Source: Neobacillus terrae (GTDB lineage: Bacteria; Bacillota; Bacilli; Bacillales; Cytobacillaceae). Taken from it: a DNA stretch of 64,000 nt. A program made the translations under genes and the position numbers. The notes under the pieces were generated by a model. The model made no database searches and was not told the origin of the DNA. It worked only from the letters and a program-made list of their open reading frames with translations. Below are positions 49,771 through 59,364 of the stretch, piece after piece (the stretch's first letter is position 1; each line of letters begins with the position of its first letter). Location: NCBI RefSeq assembly GCF_011393025.1, contig NZ_JAAOEO010000001.1:424915-488914 (forward strand), written 5' to 3'.

Positions 49771-50574
49771 TTGTTTCAGAAAGAAGTTGTATATGTTGTA
49801 TCAGATTCTGTTGGGGAGACAGCAGAATTTGTAGTAAAAGCTGTGGCTACCCAATTTAACGGGGGCCATGTTGATATCCGCAGAAATTCATATGTTGAGG
49901 ATACTGAAGACATCGAGGATATTATTTTAATTGCCCGCCAGTCCAATTCACTTATTGCTTATACGATCGTTGTTCCTGCTTTGAAGGAATATCTAGATAA
50001 GCGTGCAAATGAGGAAGGAATTATTGCTGTTGATTTGTTAAATCCATTAATGGACGCTTTTATGAAACGTTTCAACAAAGAGCCGAATCATCAGCCGGGA
50101 TTACTGAGAAAACTTGATGAAGATTATTTTCGTAAGGTTGAAGCCATTGAATTTGCTGTTAAATATGACGACGGACGAGACACGAGAGGTATTTTTCGGG
50201 CTGATATTGTCTTAATTGGAGTATCAAGGACATCAAAAACACCTTTATCCATGTATTTGGCCCATCAGCGATTTAAGGTTGCAAATGTTCCGCTTGTTCC
50301 AGAAGTCCCTCCACCTGATGAGCTTTACGAAATTCCAAGAAGCAAATGTGTTGGACTCATTATTTCCCCTGATAAATTGAATGAAATTCGTACAGAACGG
50401 CTAAAGGCTCTTGGTCTTACATCTCGTGCCAATTACGCAAGCTTTGAAAGAATCCTAGAAGAATTGGATTATGCCGAAAAAATTATGAAGCGGGTAGGCT
50501 GCCCGGTTATTAACGTTTCCAACAAAGCAGTAGAAGAGACAGCAGGGTTAATTCTGGAAATTCTTAAAAAATGA
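49771..50574 (+). CDS. Pyruvate, phosphate dikinase regulatory protein (YqfL/PDRP)
   Basis: 267 residues from TTG at 49771 (GGGAGTGGGGGAAATC in front); the frame is open from an ATG at 49741 overlapping ccpN. VVYVVSDSVGETAEFV at the start, P-loop GVSRTSKTPLSMYL, and NVPLVPEVPPPDELYEI are signatures of the DUF299 family. These are bifunctional ADP-dependent Ser/Thr kinase and Pi-dependent phosphorylases that switch PPDK off and on. Its target is encoded directly downstream, unlike in B. subtilis, which has no ppdK. Confidence 0.93.
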   Translation: MFQKEVVYVVSDSVGETAEFVVKAVATQFNGGHVDIRRNSYVEDTEDIEDIILIARQSNSLIAYTIVVPALKEYLDKRANEEGIIAVDLLNPLMDAFMKRFNKEPNHQPGLLRKLDEDYFRKVEAIEFAVKYDDGRDTRGIFRADIVLIGVSRTSKTPLSMYLAHQRFKVANVPLVPEVPPPDELYEIPRSKCVGLIISPDKLNEIRTERLKALGLTSRANYASFERILEELDYAEKIMKRVGCPVINVSNKAVEETAGLILEILKK

Positions 50575-50588
50575 GAGGAGCTGCAGTC

Positions 50589-53264
50589 ATGAAGAAGTAT
50601 GTATACCTATTCAATGAAGGAAACAGCGGTATGAAAGAACTTTTGGGAGGTAAAGGAGCAAACCTTGCAGAAATGACAAATATAGGCCTTCCGGTTCCTT
50701 TCGGCTTTACTATTTCAACAGAAGCCTGCAATGCCTACTATGAATCTGGTAAAACCCTCCCTAATGAGGTTATGGATCAGGTTCTCGAATCTCTAAACAA
50801 TCTTCAGCAAAAGACAGGAAAAACTTTTGGCGATCCTTCTAATCCTCTGCTTGTATCTGTCCGTTCTGGTTCTGTTTTTTCTATGCCGGGAATGATGGAT
50901 ACCATTTTGAACCTAGGTATGAATGACGAGACTGTTGAAGGAATAGCTGAGTTAACGCAGAATGCCAGATTTGCCTATGATTCCTACCGAAGATTTATCC
51001 AAATGTTCTCCGATGTCGTTCTTGATGTGGATGTTTACTATTTTGAGCAGCTTCTTGAAGAAACTAGAGAGCAAAAGGGCTATTCCTCTGATCCTGAAAT
51101 GACAGCAGAAGATTGGAAGGAAGTCATTGAAGGCTATAAAGGCATTGTTAAGAAGCATACAAGAAAATCATTCCCTCAGGATCCAAAAGAACAGCTGTTC
51201 CTTGCAATTGATGCTGTATTTAATTCATGGAACAACCAGCGGGCGATTGTTTACCGCCGCTTGAATAAAATTCCCGACCATCTTGGTACAGCTGTAAATA
51301 TTCAAAGTATGGTGTTTGGAAACATGGGTAATGACTCAGGTACAGGAGTTGCTTTTACACGTGACCCATCTACAGGTGAAAAAACACTTTATGGTGAGTA
51401 CTTAATCAATGCTCAGGGGGAAGATGTTGTAGCAGGAATTAGAACTCCACAGCATATAAGTACATTGAAAAATGAAATGCAGGAAGTTTTCAGCCAATTT
51501 TCTGAAACGTGTGACCGGCTTGAACAGCACTATAGAGATATGCAGGATATCGAATTTACAGTTGAGCGCGGTAAGCTATTTATCCTCCAGACCCGTACAG
51601 GTAAAAGAACTGCACAGGCTGCAATTAGAATAGCAGTAGAAATGGTCACAGAAGGAATTATAGATAAAAAAGAAGCCCTTCTAAGAGTAGACCCTGACCA
51701 GTTAAATCAGCTTCTTCATCGCAGGATAGATGATAAGTATGAACGAAAGCAGCTTGCCAAAGGTCTCCCTGCTTCACCCGGTGCTGCAACTGGCCAGGTG
51801 GTTTTTGACGCGGATGAAGCTGAAGTACTAGGAAGCGAAGGAAAAAAAGTTATTTTGGTACGTCCTGAAACAACTCCGGATGATATCCATGGAATTATTG
51901 CCGCTCAAGCTGTTGTAACGACCCGCGGTGGAATGACCAGCCACGCTGCAGTAGTTGCAAGAGGGATGGGAAAAGCATGTATTTGTGGATGTGAATCCTT
52001 AAAAATTGACCTTCGCTCAAAACAGTTTAGTGTAGGAGACACACTGGTAAAGCATGGGGATATCATTACCATTGACGGAGCAAGTGGGGAGATTATGCTT
52101 GGTGAAATTCCGATGATAGAACCAGAGCTTTCTGCGGAATTCAAGCAGCTTTTAGCATGGGCAGATGAGGAGAGAGACCTAGGTGTTCGGGCGAATGCAG
52201 ATAACCCCGAGGATTCAAAAAAAGCTTTTGAATTTGGAGCAGGGGGAATTGGCCTTTGCCGAACTGAACATATGTTTATGGATGCTAAACGTATTCCTAT
52301 TGTTCAAGCGATGATTCTCGCAGAAAATTACGAAGAACGTATAACCGCACTTGACCAGCTCCTTCCTATGCAGCAGGAGGACTTTGAAGGAATATTTGAG
52401 GCGATGCAGGATCTGCCAGTTACCATCCGTTTATTAGATCCTCCTCTTCATGAATTCCTCCCGGATAAAGAGGAGCTTCTCGTTGAGGTAACAAAGCTTC
52501 AAATTACTGATCCACAGTCCTCTCAATTAAAAGAAAAAGAACAATTACTTAAAAAGGTTCGTCAGCTTGATGAATTTAATCCAATGCTTGGGCATCGGGG
52601 CTGCCGCCTGGGAATGATTCATCCGGAAATCTACGCAATGCAGGCAAAAGCAATTTTTTATGCTGCTGCACAAATGTTAAAAAAAGGATTGCAAATAAAA
52701 CCGGAAATTATGATTCCTCTTGTTGGACATGTGAATGAACTAAGAGATATGCGTAAATTGGTTATAGAAGCCGGCAGACAAGTTAAGGAAGAAACAGGTG
52801 TTGAAGTAGCTTACACCGTTGGAACAATGATTGAAATACCACGTGCTGCTTTAACTGCTGACCAAATTGCGGGAGAAGCAGACTTTTTCTCCTTTGGTAC
52901 AAACGATTTAACTCAAACTACTTTCGGTTTCAGCCGTGATGATGCCGAAGGAAAGTTCCTGCAAACATATATAGAAGATAAAATTCTCCCTGAAAATCCT
53001 TTTGCTGTATTGGATCAGGAAGGTGTTGGCCTTCTTGTTGAAATGGGAGTGAAACTTGGCCGCCAGACAAAACCTGAGTTAAAGACTGGCATTTGTGGTG
53101 AGCATGGCGGAGAAAAGGATTCTATCGATTTTTGTTACCGTACAGGTTTAGATTATGTTAGTTGTTCTCCTTACCGTGTACCGCTTGCTCGCCTTGCAGC
53201 AGCACAGGCAACCATTCGCCATGGAAAAAGAAATAGAGAAGAAAGCATTATATCAGTGATGTAA
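50589..53264 (+). CDS. ppdK: Pyruvate, phosphate dikinase
   Basis: 891 residues. ATP-grasp domain (about 1-340), swivelling phosphohistidine domain with GGMTSHAAVVARG (catalytic His about residue 451, next to the Thr/Ser target of PDRP) and PEP/pyruvate TIM barrel with GLCRTEHMF and the Cys-containing GICGEHGG (about 835). It interconverts pyruvate + ATP + Pi and PEP + AMP + PPi. GAGAGGAG precedes the ATG at 50589. The ccpN-PDRP-ppdK order forms one control unit for pyruvate/PEP flux. Confidence 0.96.
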   Translation: MKKYVYLFNEGNSGMKELLGGKGANLAEMTNIGLPVPFGFTISTEACNAYYESGKTLPNEVMDQVLESLNNLQQKTGKTFGDPSNPLLVSVRSGSVFSMPGMMDTILNLGMNDETVEGIAELTQNARFAYDSYRRFIQMFSDVVLDVDVYYFEQLLEETREQKGYSSDPEMTAEDWKEVIEGYKGIVKKHTRKSFPQDPKEQLFLAIDAVFNSWNNQRAIVYRRLNKIPDHLGTAVNIQSMVFGNMGNDSGTGVAFTRDPSTGEKTLYGEYLINAQGEDVVAGIRTPQHISTLKNEMQEVFSQFSETCDRLEQHYRDMQDIEFTVERGKLFILQTRTGKRTAQAAIRIAVEMVTEGIIDKKEALLRVDPDQLNQLLHRRIDDKYERKQLAKGLPASPGAATGQVVFDADEAEVLGSEGKKVILVRPETTPDDIHGIIAAQAVVTTRGGMTSHAAVVARGMGKACICGCESLKIDLRSKQFSVGDTLVKHGDIITIDGASGEIMLGEIPMIEPELSAEFKQLLAWADEERDLGVRANADNPEDSKKAFEFGAGGIGLCRTEHMFMDAKRIPIVQAMILAENYEERITALDQLLPMQQEDFEGIFEAMQDLPVTIRLLDPPLHEFLPDKEELLVEVTKLQITDPQSSQLKEKEQLLKKVRQLDEFNPMLGHRGCRLGMIHPEIYAMQAKAIFYAAAQMLKKGLQIKPEIMIPLVGHVNELRDMRKLVIEAGRQVKEETGVEVAYTVGTMIEIPRAALTADQIAGEADFFSFGTNDLTQTTFGFSRDDAEGKFLQTYIEDKILPENPFAVLDQEGVGLLVEMGVKLGRQTKPELKTGICGEHGGEKDSIDFCYRTGLDYVSCSPYRVPLARLAAAQATIRHGKRNREESIISVM

Positions 53265-53275
53265 AAGCTTTAATT

Positions 53276-53304
53276 ACCGTCCCAGGGTTCTGGGACGGTT
53301 TTTT
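53276..53304 (+). terminator. Terminator of the ccpN-PDRP-ppdK unit
   Basis: ACCGTCCCAG / CTGGGACGGT perfect 10-bp stem, 4-base loop, T6. Confidence 0.95.
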
Positions 53305-53332
53305 GTATATAAAACCTAAAAAAACGCTCTCG

Positions 53333-53369
53333 AGGACAAATCCCAAGCAACGGAACAAAGATTTGTCCT
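53333..53369. other. Intergenic hairpin of unknown role
   Basis: AGGACAAATC (53333-53342) and GATTTGTCCT (53360-53369) form a 10-bp stem, extendable with one bulge, over a 17-base loop. It follows the ppdK terminator, is not followed by a T-run on the plus strand, and no gene is attached to it. Confidence 0.4.
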
Positions 53370-53524
53370 TGAACCAGTCTATCTGAAACAAATGCATGCC
53401 CATCAAGTAAGATTTCTGATTTTCGAGTTGCATTCACTTTAGTATGTTTATTCGCTTATTTTGTGTAAATTAAAAAGAGTAGAAGAAAATAACTGTAATG
53501 AATTAAAAAATGAGGGAAAATTAC

Positions 53525-56077
53525 ATGGGTAAATTAGAAAGCTTATATCCGCTAGCTGTCGAGCATACAAAAAATAAAGTGATGCAGGATGTGGGGCGGT
53601 ACCTTGAAGATAAAGAAATAATGCCTTCCTTTGAGCAGTATTTAAGGGAAAGGCAGGAATACATAAGTCAGATATGGATCAATGTATGGCTCAATAAAGT
53701 GACAAATGATATTCCGCGTGATGAAAAAAAGTTATTCTTAAACGAACGAGGGCTAGAAACAAAAGACGTAAACAGAAAACTGATTAACCAATTGTTCCGA
53801 ACCGAGATGAGAGAATATAATCCGTTTAATGCTTCTGCCTGGCTGGAGGAGAAGTTTTCGGGAAGGGAAAAAGAGTGGCAGGAAAGATATGAAAAATCTC
53901 GAGAAAATTATTTTAAGCGAATTGAAATGGAACAGCTTGCTGATGAAAGACGCCGGACAAAAGAAGAAATTCTTTTATTTATTGAGGATTATATTGAGGA
54001 GAATATGGGTCTTCTTTACCTGCGTGTTCGGTATTTTATAGCAGGAAAATTAAAAAAGGATTTTAGCGAAAAAACTAAATACCGCCAGATTGATACTTTT
54101 GCTCTTGAGGAAAAACTTACGGAAGAAGGCTCTTTTAATCCCAAAGATTATTCGACTCTCTCCGGTTTTTTTGACGACCTCACGGGAGACATTCACAGGA
54201 CTAATCATTATGGGCGCAGCTATTTTGAATATGAGACTTATTATGACATCTATCAGCGGTATGTTTTTGATTATCTCTATGATGAAGTTCCGGATATCCT
54301 TTTAGAAAAGGTTAAGGAGCGCTTTAGGTACTATGATGATGAAGACAAGCCATTAATAAAGGATGAAATAAATGAAACAATAGTTGATATGTCTGCAGCT
54401 TTCTTTAAAGAGTTGAATGAGGAATACGTTTCCGATTTATTGAACCTTGCGGAAATTCCTTTTGAGGCTTCTCAGCATCAGGAGATTTTTGAAAGAGACG
54501 TGGCAGCCAGAGAGCAGAGAAAAGCAGAAGAAAAGGCAGAAGTGGAAAGAAGAATGCTTGAAGAGGCCCAAATGCTGGAAGATATTTTTGGACAGGAATA
54601 TACACCTTTAATAGGACAGCAAACAAAATATATTTTGCATTTAGGTGAAACGAATACAGGTAAAACCTTTCATGCGCTTGAAAAAATGAAATTGGCAGAA
54701 AGTGGTCTTTATCTTGCCCCTCTTCGCCTTTTAGCTCTAGAGGTTTACGATAAACTTAATGAAGAAGGAACACCTTGTTCTTTAAAAACTGGTGAGGAAG
54801 AGAAAGTTACAGAAAATGCAAACCATATCTCCTGTACAATCGAAATGTTTCATGAAAAGGATATTTATGAAGTAATCGTTATAGATGAAGCACAAATGAT
54901 TACCGATAAAGATAGAGGTTATTCATGGTATAAGGCCATTACAAGAGCAAAAGCAAAAGAAGTTCATATTATCGGAAGCAGAAACGTCAGACATATGCTC
55001 TACGAGCTATTAAGAGATGTTGAGGTAGAAATAAATGAATACAGCCGTGATGTGCCGCTGGAGGTGGAATCCAAAGAGTTTAAAATTGGGCGTGTAAAAA
55101 AGGGTGATGCTTTAATCTGTTTTTCCCGTAAGCGGGTTCTGGAGACTGCTTCCAGACTGCAGCAGGATGGACGTGCAGCCAGCATGATATACGGAAGCAT
55201 GCCGCCGGAAACTCGTAAAAAGCAAATTAAGCAGTTTATCGATGGTGAAACGACTGTTATCGTAGCAACTGATGCGATTGGTATGGGTTTGAATTTGCCG
55301 ATTCGCCGTATTGTATTCTTGGAAAATGATAAATTTGATGGAACTAGAAGAAGAATCCTTACTTCCCAGGAGGTTAAACAAATAGCTGGGAGAGCGGGAA
55401 GGAAAGGAATTTACGATATAGGCCGGGTCGCCTTTACTGCTGATATTAAACGAATGAAGCAGCTCCTTGAGCAGGAGGATGAACCAGTTCAAACCTTTGC
55501 GATTACTCCGACTGGCGAGATGCTGAACCGTTTTCAAAACTACAGCAGAGATATGGGGACATTTTTTGACCTGTGGAAAAAGTTTGAAAGTCCTAAGGGA
55601 ACAAAGAAGGCACCGTTATCGGAAGAAAGGGAGCTTTATGAAATTATCAGGGATACCGAAATAGAGGCAAGATTGTCTTTAAAGGACCTCTATTCCTTTC
55701 TTCAGCTTCCTTTTTCCTCAAGGGAGCCATCCCTTATTAGGCAATGGGAAGAAACCATTTTAGCTATTGTTTCGAGACAGGAAATCCCTGAACCCAAAAT
55801 TAAAAGGCGAAATCTGGAGGAGCTGGAGCTTTCGTATAAAGCAATCGGGCTCCACCTGCTTTTCCTGTATCGTTTAGACAGGCGAACAGAGGCAGTTTAT
55901 TGGGAGCGTGTTCGCGAAGAACTCAGTGACCAGGTTCATGAAAGACTGAAAACCGATGTGAAACACTTAAGCAAAAAATGCAAACGCTGTGGAAAAAAGC
56001 TGCCATGGGACCATAAGTTTCCTATCTGTGATGCGTGCCATGAAACACAAATGAAAAGATACAGTCGATCATACTAA
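53525..56077 (+). CDS. Suv3-type DEAD/DEAH superfamily 2 RNA helicase with C-terminal zinc ribbon
   Basis: 850 residues. The N-terminal ~360 are charged and helical, with a coiled-coil-like EQRKAEEKAEVERRMLEEAQ before the motor. Motor motifs: Walker A GETNTGKT (about 373), Ia APLRLLALE, II DEAQM (about 453), IV ICFSRKRVLE, V TDAIGMGLNLP, VI QIAGRAGRKG (about 621), all as in mitochondrial Suv3. The tail has CKRCGKKLP...FPICDACHE (from about 818), a four-Cys zinc ribbon. Likely ATP-dependent RNA helicase in RNA turnover. GAGGGAAAA precedes the ATG at 53525; the first in-frame ATG (53510) overlaps it. Confidence 0.9.
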   Translation: MGKLESLYPLAVEHTKNKVMQDVGRYLEDKEIMPSFEQYLRERQEYISQIWINVWLNKVTNDIPRDEKKLFLNERGLETKDVNRKLINQLFRTEMREYNPFNASAWLEEKFSGREKEWQERYEKSRENYFKRIEMEQLADERRRTKEEILLFIEDYIEENMGLLYLRVRYFIAGKLKKDFSEKTKYRQIDTFALEEKLTEEGSFNPKDYSTLSGFFDDLTGDIHRTNHYGRSYFEYETYYDIYQRYVFDYLYDEVPDILLEKVKERFRYYDDEDKPLIKDEINETIVDMSAAFFKELNEEYVSDLLNLAEIPFEASQHQEIFERDVAAREQRKAEEKAEVERRMLEEAQMLEDIFGQEYTPLIGQQTKYILHLGETNTGKTFHALEKMKLAESGLYLAPLRLLALEVYDKLNEEGTPCSLKTGEEEKVTENANHISCTIEMFHEKDIYEVIVIDEAQMITDKDRGYSWYKAITRAKAKEVHIIGSRNVRHMLYELLRDVEVEINEYSRDVPLEVESKEFKIGRVKKGDALICFSRKRVLETASRLQQDGRAASMIYGSMPPETRKKQIKQFIDGETTVIVATDAIGMGLNLPIRRIVFLENDKFDGTRRRILTSQEVKQIAGRAGRKGIYDIGRVAFTADIKRMKQLLEQEDEPVQTFAITPTGEMLNRFQNYSRDMGTFFDLWKKFESPKGTKKAPLSEERELYEIIRDTEIEARLSLKDLYSFLQLPFSSREPSLIRQWEETILAIVSRQEIPEPKIKRRNLEELELSYKAIGLHLLFLYRLDRRTEAVYWERVREELSDQVHERLKTDVKHLSKKCKRCGKKLPWDHKFPICDACHETQMKRYSRSY

Positions 56078-56103
56078 CTTTTTCAGGATAATATATTTAA
56101 CAT

Positions 56104-56141
56104 TAACGGACTACCCATCGAGGGCGAGTCCGTTATTTTTG
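56104..56141 (+). terminator. Terminator of the helicase gene
   Basis: AACGGACT / AGTCCGTT stem with T-rich tail. Confidence 0.8.
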
Positions 56142-56215
56142 TTTTCTCTAAATATGGATAATTTTTATAGCATTTGGGTATGGAATAGTATCGAAGGAAT
56201 GAAGGAGGAACGAAA

Positions 56216-56602
56216 ATGAATGATTTTTTAAAGAATGGGTTTTTACTCGGTATCGGTGCCGCTATTATGGGAAAAGAAAAACTCGAGGATAATATAACAA
56301 AACTTGTTCAGAAAGGTATGATGAGCCAAACTGAGGCAGATTCAATTTTTAACGAGTTCTTAAAAAAAGGACAAGAAAAGAGTGACAGCTGGAACCAGGA
56401 TTTTCGAAACAATATAAGGAACCAATTAAAGGATTTAGGTTTTGTGACCCGGGAAGAACTTGATTTGGTTAGAAACGAATTAAATATATTAAGAGAACAA
56501 AACTTAAGGAATAACGACAACACCCCGCTTACTGACTATCAGGATTCTCAAAATGGGGAAAAACCCGTAGTTGATCTTGAAAAAGATGATAATGAATTTT
56601 AA
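56216..56602 (+). CDS. Phasin-like coiled-coil protein
   Basis: 128 residues. A hydrophobic GFLLGIGAAIMGKEKLEDNI start, then TKLVQKGMMSQTEADSIFNEFLKKG and RNQLKDLGFVTREELDLVRNELNILREQ, the pattern of the PhaF/phasin-related family (polyhydroxyalkanoate synthesis regulator phasin-like). In Bacillus such genes often sit directly before ubiB-type kinases, as here (11-base gap). Function is unclear; no pha genes are near. GAAGGAGG precedes the ATG. Confidence 0.75.
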   Translation: MNDFLKNGFLLGIGAAIMGKEKLEDNITKLVQKGMMSQTEADSIFNEFLKKGQEKSDSWNQDFRNNIRNQLKDLGFVTREELDLVRNELNILREQNLRNNDNTPLTDYQDSQNGEKPVVDLEKDDNEF

Positions 56603-56613
56603 CAGGTGATGGA

Positions 56614-58290
56614 ATGTTAACGGATCGATTGCGAAGATTAAATAGATATAGGGAGATAGTTACCATTTTAGGTAAGTATGGATATGGCTTTGTAATAAAA
56701 GATATTGGATTATCCGACCTGTTATCGATCAAAGACAGGGTAAGAACGGGATTATCTGATGAGAATGCACAGGAAATGGGAACAAAAATTAGGGATTTGC
56801 TCGAGGAGCTGGGGCCAACATTTGTGAAACTTGGCCAACTCCTTAGTATTCGTAGTGATCTGCTGCCAATCGAGATTCTTTGCCAGTTAGAAAAGCTTCA
56901 GGATGAAGTAACTTCAGTTCCTGTAAATGAAATAAAGGAAAAAATAAAGGCGGAACTGGGAAAGCCGGTTGATGAACTTTTCCATTCGTTTAACGAGGAA
57001 TGTATTGGAGCCGCATCTATCGGGCAGGTCCATGAAGCTGTACTGCATTCAGGTGAGAAGGTTATGGTCAAGGTTCAAAGACCAGGGATCAGAAAAACGG
57101 TATATACAGATCTTGAAATTTTAAAAGATTTATCTGGCCTAATGGAGACCAGATATGACTGGGCTAAGGATTACCACTTGACCGAAATGATAGAGGAACT
57201 TTCAGAATCGGTTAAGAATGAATTAGATTATTTGGAGGAAGCTCGAAACACAGAGCTGGTTCAGCTGCAATTTGACGGGAATAATTCCTTTAGAGTTCCG
57301 GACATTTATTGGGATTATACCACTTCGAACATTCTTACGATGGAACGTATGGATGGAATTAAATTGACTGACCTGGGTGAAACTAACCTTTCCAAAGAGG
57401 AAAAGAGAAATGTTGCTGACTTGTTAGTCGAAGCTTTTGTCACTCAAATTATAAGAGAAGGTTTTTTTCATGGCGACCCGCACCCGGGGAATCTGCTGTA
57501 TAACCATTCTAAGAAGCAATTAGCATTGATTGATTTTGGACAAATTGGCCGACTTTCCAACGAAATGAGATACGATGTCACTTCATTAATGATCGGTTTA
57601 ATGAATGAGGATACCGACACGGTAGTTAAAGCTATGTATGACTTAACTGATGTTCCGTCTCATGTTGATGATAAAAAGTTTTATGATGATATAGCAAGAA
57701 TCAGCAAAAAATACAGTCATGTTCCTCTAGGAGAAATGAATTTTGGCATGACTATAAATGAATTATTTGCAACTGCACAGGAACATAGAATCAGGATACC
57801 AAAGGATTTTCTTATGCTTGGAAAAGCACTCATTACAGTAGAGGGAATTATTTCTGAAATAGATCCTTCTCTTAACCTTTTAACACTAGCTAAACCTTAT
57901 GGTGAACAATTGGTAAGGGAAAGATATGATCCAATTAAAATGGGAAAGAGACTATTTGAAAATACTGAAAATCTCACCGAAACCTTATTTAAGCTTCCTG
58001 GTAAAATAGAAGATGTAGTGGATAAAACGGCTGAAGGAAATTTAAAAGTTGAAATTTCACTCTCAGAAATTGGTGAAATTTTTAATAAAATAGACAGAAT
58101 CAGCAATCAGGTCTCATTCAGTTTAACTTTGCTTGCATTTAGCATTGTAGTCCTGGGACTCATCGTAGGGGCTACATTTGGTACAAATTCTTTTATGACA
58201 AGCATTCATGCTTTGGAAATTGGTTTTACTATTGCATTTTTAATGTTTATATGGATTATTTACTCCATCTTAAAATCAGGGCGTTTCTAA
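56614..58290 (+). CDS. ABC1/UbiB (AarF)-family atypical kinase
   Basis: 558 residues. The family KxGQ motif is KLGQLLSIRSDLLP; then AAASIGQVHEA-type A-rich loop (GAASIGQVHEAVLHSGEKVMVKVQRPG), the ExD region, FHGDPHPGNLL and LIDFGQIGRL. Two C-terminal membrane helices (about 500-555) anchor it. UbiB/ADCK proteins support quinone or isoprenoid-lipid metabolism through an unusual ATPase activity. Cotranscribed with the phasin-like gene. AGGTGATGG precedes the ATG. Confidence 0.92.
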   Translation: MLTDRLRRLNRYREIVTILGKYGYGFVIKDIGLSDLLSIKDRVRTGLSDENAQEMGTKIRDLLEELGPTFVKLGQLLSIRSDLLPIEILCQLEKLQDEVTSVPVNEIKEKIKAELGKPVDELFHSFNEECIGAASIGQVHEAVLHSGEKVMVKVQRPGIRKTVYTDLEILKDLSGLMETRYDWAKDYHLTEMIEELSESVKNELDYLEEARNTELVQLQFDGNNSFRVPDIYWDYTTSNILTMERMDGIKLTDLGETNLSKEEKRNVADLLVEAFVTQIIREGFFHGDPHPGNLLYNHSKKQLALIDFGQIGRLSNEMRYDVTSLMIGLMNEDTDTVVKAMYDLTDVPSHVDDKKFYDDIARISKKYSHVPLGEMNFGMTINELFATAQEHRIRIPKDFLMLGKALITVEGIISEIDPSLNLLTLAKPYGEQLVRERYDPIKMGKRLFENTENLTETLFKLPGKIEDVVDKTAEGNLKVEISLSEIGEIFNKIDRISNQVSFSLTLLAFSIVVLGLIVGATFGTNSFMTSIHALEIGFTIAFLMFIWIIYSILKSGRF

Positions 58291-58299
58291 AAGAAGACA

Positions 58300-58326
58300 G
58301 AGGGGGATTTCCCCCCCTTTTTCTAT
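58300..58326 (+). terminator. Terminator of the phasin-ubiB unit
   Basis: AGAGGGGG-attt-CCCCCCCTTTTTCT: G/C stem followed by T5. Confidence 0.85.
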
Positions 58327-58455
58327 TCTTCCTAAAACCAAAGGGAGATTTTTAAAACATTTATTCTAAAGATGTTAAAGAAAAAATAGTTTTTAGTAAT
58401 AGAAATTATTTATAATTATCTATAATAACGAAAATGACGGAGGGGTTGAACAGCC

Positions 58456-59238
58456 ATGGAAACTCTGCTTGTATATAAGGGTGAATCCTCAGTTAAATTC
58501 TGGAAGATATTTGTACTGGACAATACATATACCGTTTCTTTTGGAATTGCGGGAACAGCAAAAGCAGTTCAAACCAGGGTATTCGAATCCCACCATTACT
58601 GCAAAAAAGAAGCTGAAAAATTGGTCAAAATTAAAATGAAAAAAGGTTATACACCTCTCAGGTTCAACGGGTTAATGGTAAAGCCAAGTCCTATTACCGA
58701 AGAATCCTTCTGGGAATTGATTAAAACATCAAAGAAAATGGGAAAAGAAGTGATGGACCAGGTTCGCTGGATTGTCCTGCAATTATCTAAAAAACCGATA
58801 AAAGAAATCGTTAAATTCGATTCTATATTGAACGGATACTTGAAACAATCTTATACTGCCGATTTATGGGCGGCTGCTACTATTATTATGGGCGGCTGTA
58901 CAGAGGACCGTTTTGAATATTTCCGCGCTTGGCTCCTATACTTAGGGAGGGAAATATATCAGGATGCAATAAAAAATCCTGAATCTTTAATACCTTTTTT
59001 GAAAGAAATAAAAAATGACATCCCTCAGATGGAAGAATTAACATTTGCTGCCTCCTGGGCATATGAGGAGAAAACCGGTCTTGATGATGGAAGTTATTAT
59101 GATTTATACGAGCATCTTGCCGGTACCATGGCTAACCAAAACTTCCTTCAAATGGTTTGGAACATGGAAGAATCCGTTTTAAGCAAAAAATTCCCGCAGC
59201 TTTGGAAATTATATGGCGAAAACCCTTTGGAATATTAA
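58456..59238 (+). CDS. WGR domain-DUF4240 domain fusion protein
   Basis: 260 residues. An N-terminal WGR-like domain (about 1-75: KFWKIFVLDNTYTVSFGIAGTAKAVQTRVFES, then A-E-K-L repeats ending MKKGYTPL) is joined to a DUF4240 domain (about 82-215: ESFWELIKTSKK, LWAAATIIMGGCTEDRFEYFRAWLLYLGREIYQDAIKNPESL). WGR domains occur in PARPs, where they bind DNA ends, and in MolR-type proteins; DUF4240 has no known function. No PARP or toxin gene is adjacent. GGAGGGG precedes the ATG. Monocistronic. Confidence 0.8.
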   Translation: METLLVYKGESSVKFWKIFVLDNTYTVSFGIAGTAKAVQTRVFESHHYCKKEAEKLVKIKMKKGYTPLRFNGLMVKPSPITEESFWELIKTSKKMGKEVMDQVRWIVLQLSKKPIKEIVKFDSILNGYLKQSYTADLWAAATIIMGGCTEDRFEYFRAWLLYLGREIYQDAIKNPESLIPFLKEIKNDIPQMEELTFAASWAYEEKTGLDDGSYYDLYEHLAGTMANQNFLQMVWNMEESVLSKKFPQLWKLYGENPLEY

Positions 59239-59248
59239 TTATTAGTAA

Positions 59249-59287
59249 AGCACTTTAATTTATTTAATTAAAGTGCTGTTTATTATT
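59249..59287 (+). terminator. Terminator of the WGR-DUF4240 gene
   Basis: AGCACTTTAATT / AATTAAAGTGCT perfect 12-bp stem, 5-base loop, T-rich tail. Confidence 0.85.
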
Positions 59288-59337
59288 TTAAAAATTTACC
59301 TTTACAATTTTTTACCAAGTGTTTAAAATAAATATAT

Positions 59338-59358
59338 ACCTAAAAAATCTATGTAGGT
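59338..59358 (+). promoter_or_regulatory. Possible PadR operator at its own gene
   Basis: ACCTA-N11-TAGGT with an inner TCTATGT, ending 6 bases before the PadR start codon. The TATGT half-site is shared with the stronger palindrome at 60350-60366. Confidence 0.4.
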
Positions 59359-59364
59359 GATCAT

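Noticed and set aside
53333..53369. Hairpin as a second ppdK terminator
   Set aside because: No T-run follows and a strong terminator already precedes it.
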